This document shows positions 31,601 through 33,128 of a stretch of DNA of 33,128 nucleotides, piece by piece. The DNA comes from Heterotrichella gracilis (taxonomy: Eukaryota > Sar > Xanthophyceae > Tribonematales > Xanthonemataceae). A model generated the notes under the pieces. It was not told where the DNA came from, did not search any database, and saw only the letters and a program-made list of their open reading frames with translations. How positions within the stretch are numbered: position 1 is the stretch's first letter; each line of letters begins with the position of its first letter. The stretch is from positions 1-33,128 of the forward strand of contig JAULBX010027883.1 in NCBI GenBank assembly GCA_032358255.1. Direction: 5' to 3'. A program made the translations under genes and the position numbers.

Positions 31601-33128
31601 TCTTCCAACGCTTTGTGCACCCACCCCCATGCTCCATCCCATGCCTCTCCGCCACACAAATATGCGTAAGCCTGCCCACTTGGTGCCCCCAACCCCTGCC
31701 CCCCACACATGCTTCAGCCACTCACCACCCTGCACCCTGCAGCATCCGCCAGTTGCTGCGCCACGTGTCGCCACGAGAAGGTGCCGCCGCCAAACCCGTG
31801 CACCAGCACCACCCCCGTGTCGCCACCATACAACAAAACCCCTTGCGGGAGGTACTCCTTGTAGTGCACTGCTATGTCAGCCACCTGGCAACAGGCAGGG
31901 AGGGTTAATAGGGTAATTGAACCAAAGCGGAGGGTTCTAATATCTAAATTTTTTTCATATCGCTTGTGTGAGACCATGGTGCTTACACGATGGTGGAACA
32001 GGCCTTAACAACAAATACACTGCACAAGGTACCGCATGGGAAAAAGGAAAAACAGGCGCTGATACGAAAGCAAAGGCTAATTAATTCTGTACCCAAATCC
32101 CTTACTTGTGCAAACTTGGAGTCGGGGTCGGCCAGCTGCTGTGGCGGCACGTCGTTCATTATGTCATCATCCATTTCCTCCCCTTCAGTCAGGAATGCGT
32201 ACTGCTTCCCTGCCAGCAACCACGCCTCCTCCCCTTCCTGCAGTTGATACGGAGAGATTTGCACCAGGCATGCATGCATGTGTTCTATATATGATGCATG
32301 TACAACCAGCATGAGATGATCCTGTGCCAGTAACAATTAGCAGGTGATGACATGACATATGAGGGACATTCCAACATCCAGGCACTGACTACTATGTGAG
32401 CAACACTTCCATCATGCTCCCGCCCACCCCCCTTTTCGCACTCCACACCCACCTCCCATGGGTATCCGTAGCCTGTGAGGCCCATGTGATACCGATGCCG
32501 GGCCCACTCAACCACCTGCGGAAGGGGGGAGTGGGGGAGTGACAGGGCGCACCCACAAACAATGCACACATCACAGCATGCGCGTGCACGGCAATACCAG
32601 CAACACCCCCAGGTGCCAGGAGCTGTGTTGCCAAATGAAGCAGGGGCTATGACAATCCCAGCAGGTTTCCTGTTAGTTTACTCTCTGCAAACGCATGGTA
32701 CGACCGCACGTCTAACTAAAGTCTGCCCTACCTTTGCCCGAGCCTAGGGTCTCGTGAGGCCTCTCCGCCCTCAGCTGCTAATGCATGACCAACAAACACC
32801 CAACAGCAACAGTGGCACCTGGCGGACCTACGCATTGATGCAGTTCCAGCAGGGTTAACTAGGGTGTTTGACGACAAGGGTGTTGCTAGGGTTTCCCTAG
32901 GGTCCCGCCCTCACCTGCCACGCGGTTGACACATGCAGCCACGTGAACATGAGCGACAGCAGCATGAGCGTGAGGTAGTGCGCGGTGGATAGGCCGACGC
33001 TGAAGCACATGCTCTTGGCGACAACCAGCGGCACGCCCACCGCGGCAAAGGACCAGGCGGTGTCTTGGTCGGGGCTGGGGGGGGGGGGGGGGGGGGCGCT
33101 GGGGGCCGCGGTGGCGCCCGGGCGGGGG
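28673..33128 (-). CDS. Plant-type alpha/beta hydrolase with N-terminal membrane segment, 5'-partial
   Basis: Minus-strand exons from 33074 or beyond to 32915, then 32515-32453, 32237-32106, 31884-31726, 31336-31186, 30896-30697, 30419-30122, 29727-29493, 29289-29133 and 28927-28673 join in phase to give at least 602 residues. The first visible exon has a hydrophobic helix (HYLTLMLLSLMFTWLHV). The hydrolase core has the oxyanion-loop VLVHGFGGGTFSWR, CRVIAFDRPGFGLTSRPP, nucleophile elbow GHSDGA (Ser), a late GAADHV (likely catalytic Asp) and CGHLSHEE (catalytic His). Between elbow and acid lies an insert of about 100 Pro/Ser-rich residues (exon 30419-30122), then EVTIRVAGVAFLHPNFSGEVG and YRHPLRVTNWDTALLE. 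This layout resembles large uncharacterised plant alpha/beta hydrolases with N-terminal membrane helices. The substrate is unknown. The donor of exon 30896-30697 is the least certain junction. The N-terminus lies right of the window. Confidence 0.85.
28958..29157. repeat. Partial duplication of a hydrolase exon-intron junction
   Basis: Plus-strand stretches 28958-29018 and 29089-29157 share the order GATAAGGGTT, TTAGGG, GGTCCACACC, then a sequence ending GTGTCCCAG or GATGTCCCAG. The second spans the 3' end of exon 29289-29133 with its donor; the first is a degraded copy in the intron. Confidence 0.6.
33077..33096. repeat. Homopolymer of 20 G (plus) / 20 C (minus)
   Basis: An uninterrupted G20 run followed by CGCTGGGGG. 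On the minus strand it is a C20 tract immediately before AG and the first visible hydrolase exon, so it is either the polypyrimidine tract of an acceptor or codes for polyproline in a longer exon. Confidence 0.9.

Overview
The window looks like nuclear DNA of a green alga (Chlorophyta). Genes are split into many short GC-rich exons separated by GT-AG introns, third codon positions are strongly G/C, TGTAA (the usual chlorophyte poly(A) signal) follows several stops, and the recognisable proteins are eukaryotic: a hydroxyproline arabinosyltransferase, dyskerin/CBF5, a mitochondrial complex I assembly factor and a plant-type alpha/beta hydrolase. No bacterial operon, rRNA, canonical tRNA or CRISPR array was seen. 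Species was not determined. All gene models were assembled by hand from splice signals and reading-frame phase; none was checked against RNA.

Plus strand, left part: the 3' portion of a hydroxyproline O-arabinosyltransferase gene (171-2190, 5' end outside the window); an unrecognised single-exon ORF with a hydrophobic N-terminal segment (4049-4753); CBF5/dyskerin in five exons (6207-9003); and a short-chain dehydrogenase/reductase in six exons (10348-12781).

Minus strand, right part: a ten-exon major facilitator superfamily transporter (18348-13888) that converges on the reductase; a NDUFAF2-type complex I assembly factor (21171-19040); two tandem copies of a secreted, cysteine-rich, proline-rich (extensin-like) protein gene (24167-21949 and 27630-25073), each four exons with identical phases; and a plant-type alpha/beta hydrolase (from the right edge to 28673) whose 5' end lies outside.

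The genes do not form a pathway. The most notable element is the tandem pair: a family I do not recognise, with a signal sequence, an eight-cysteine domain, a polyproline region with YYDY motifs and a basic cysteine-rich tail, which looks like a cell-wall hydroxyproline-rich glycoprotein. The arabinosyltransferase at the other end of the window belongs to the enzyme family that decorates such proteins, but a functional link is only inference. Noncoding DNA holds two near-perfect long palindromes (one flanked by 7-bp direct repeats), a Pol III-promoter-like SINE remnant, promoter-proximal tandem repeats and a 20-base G run.
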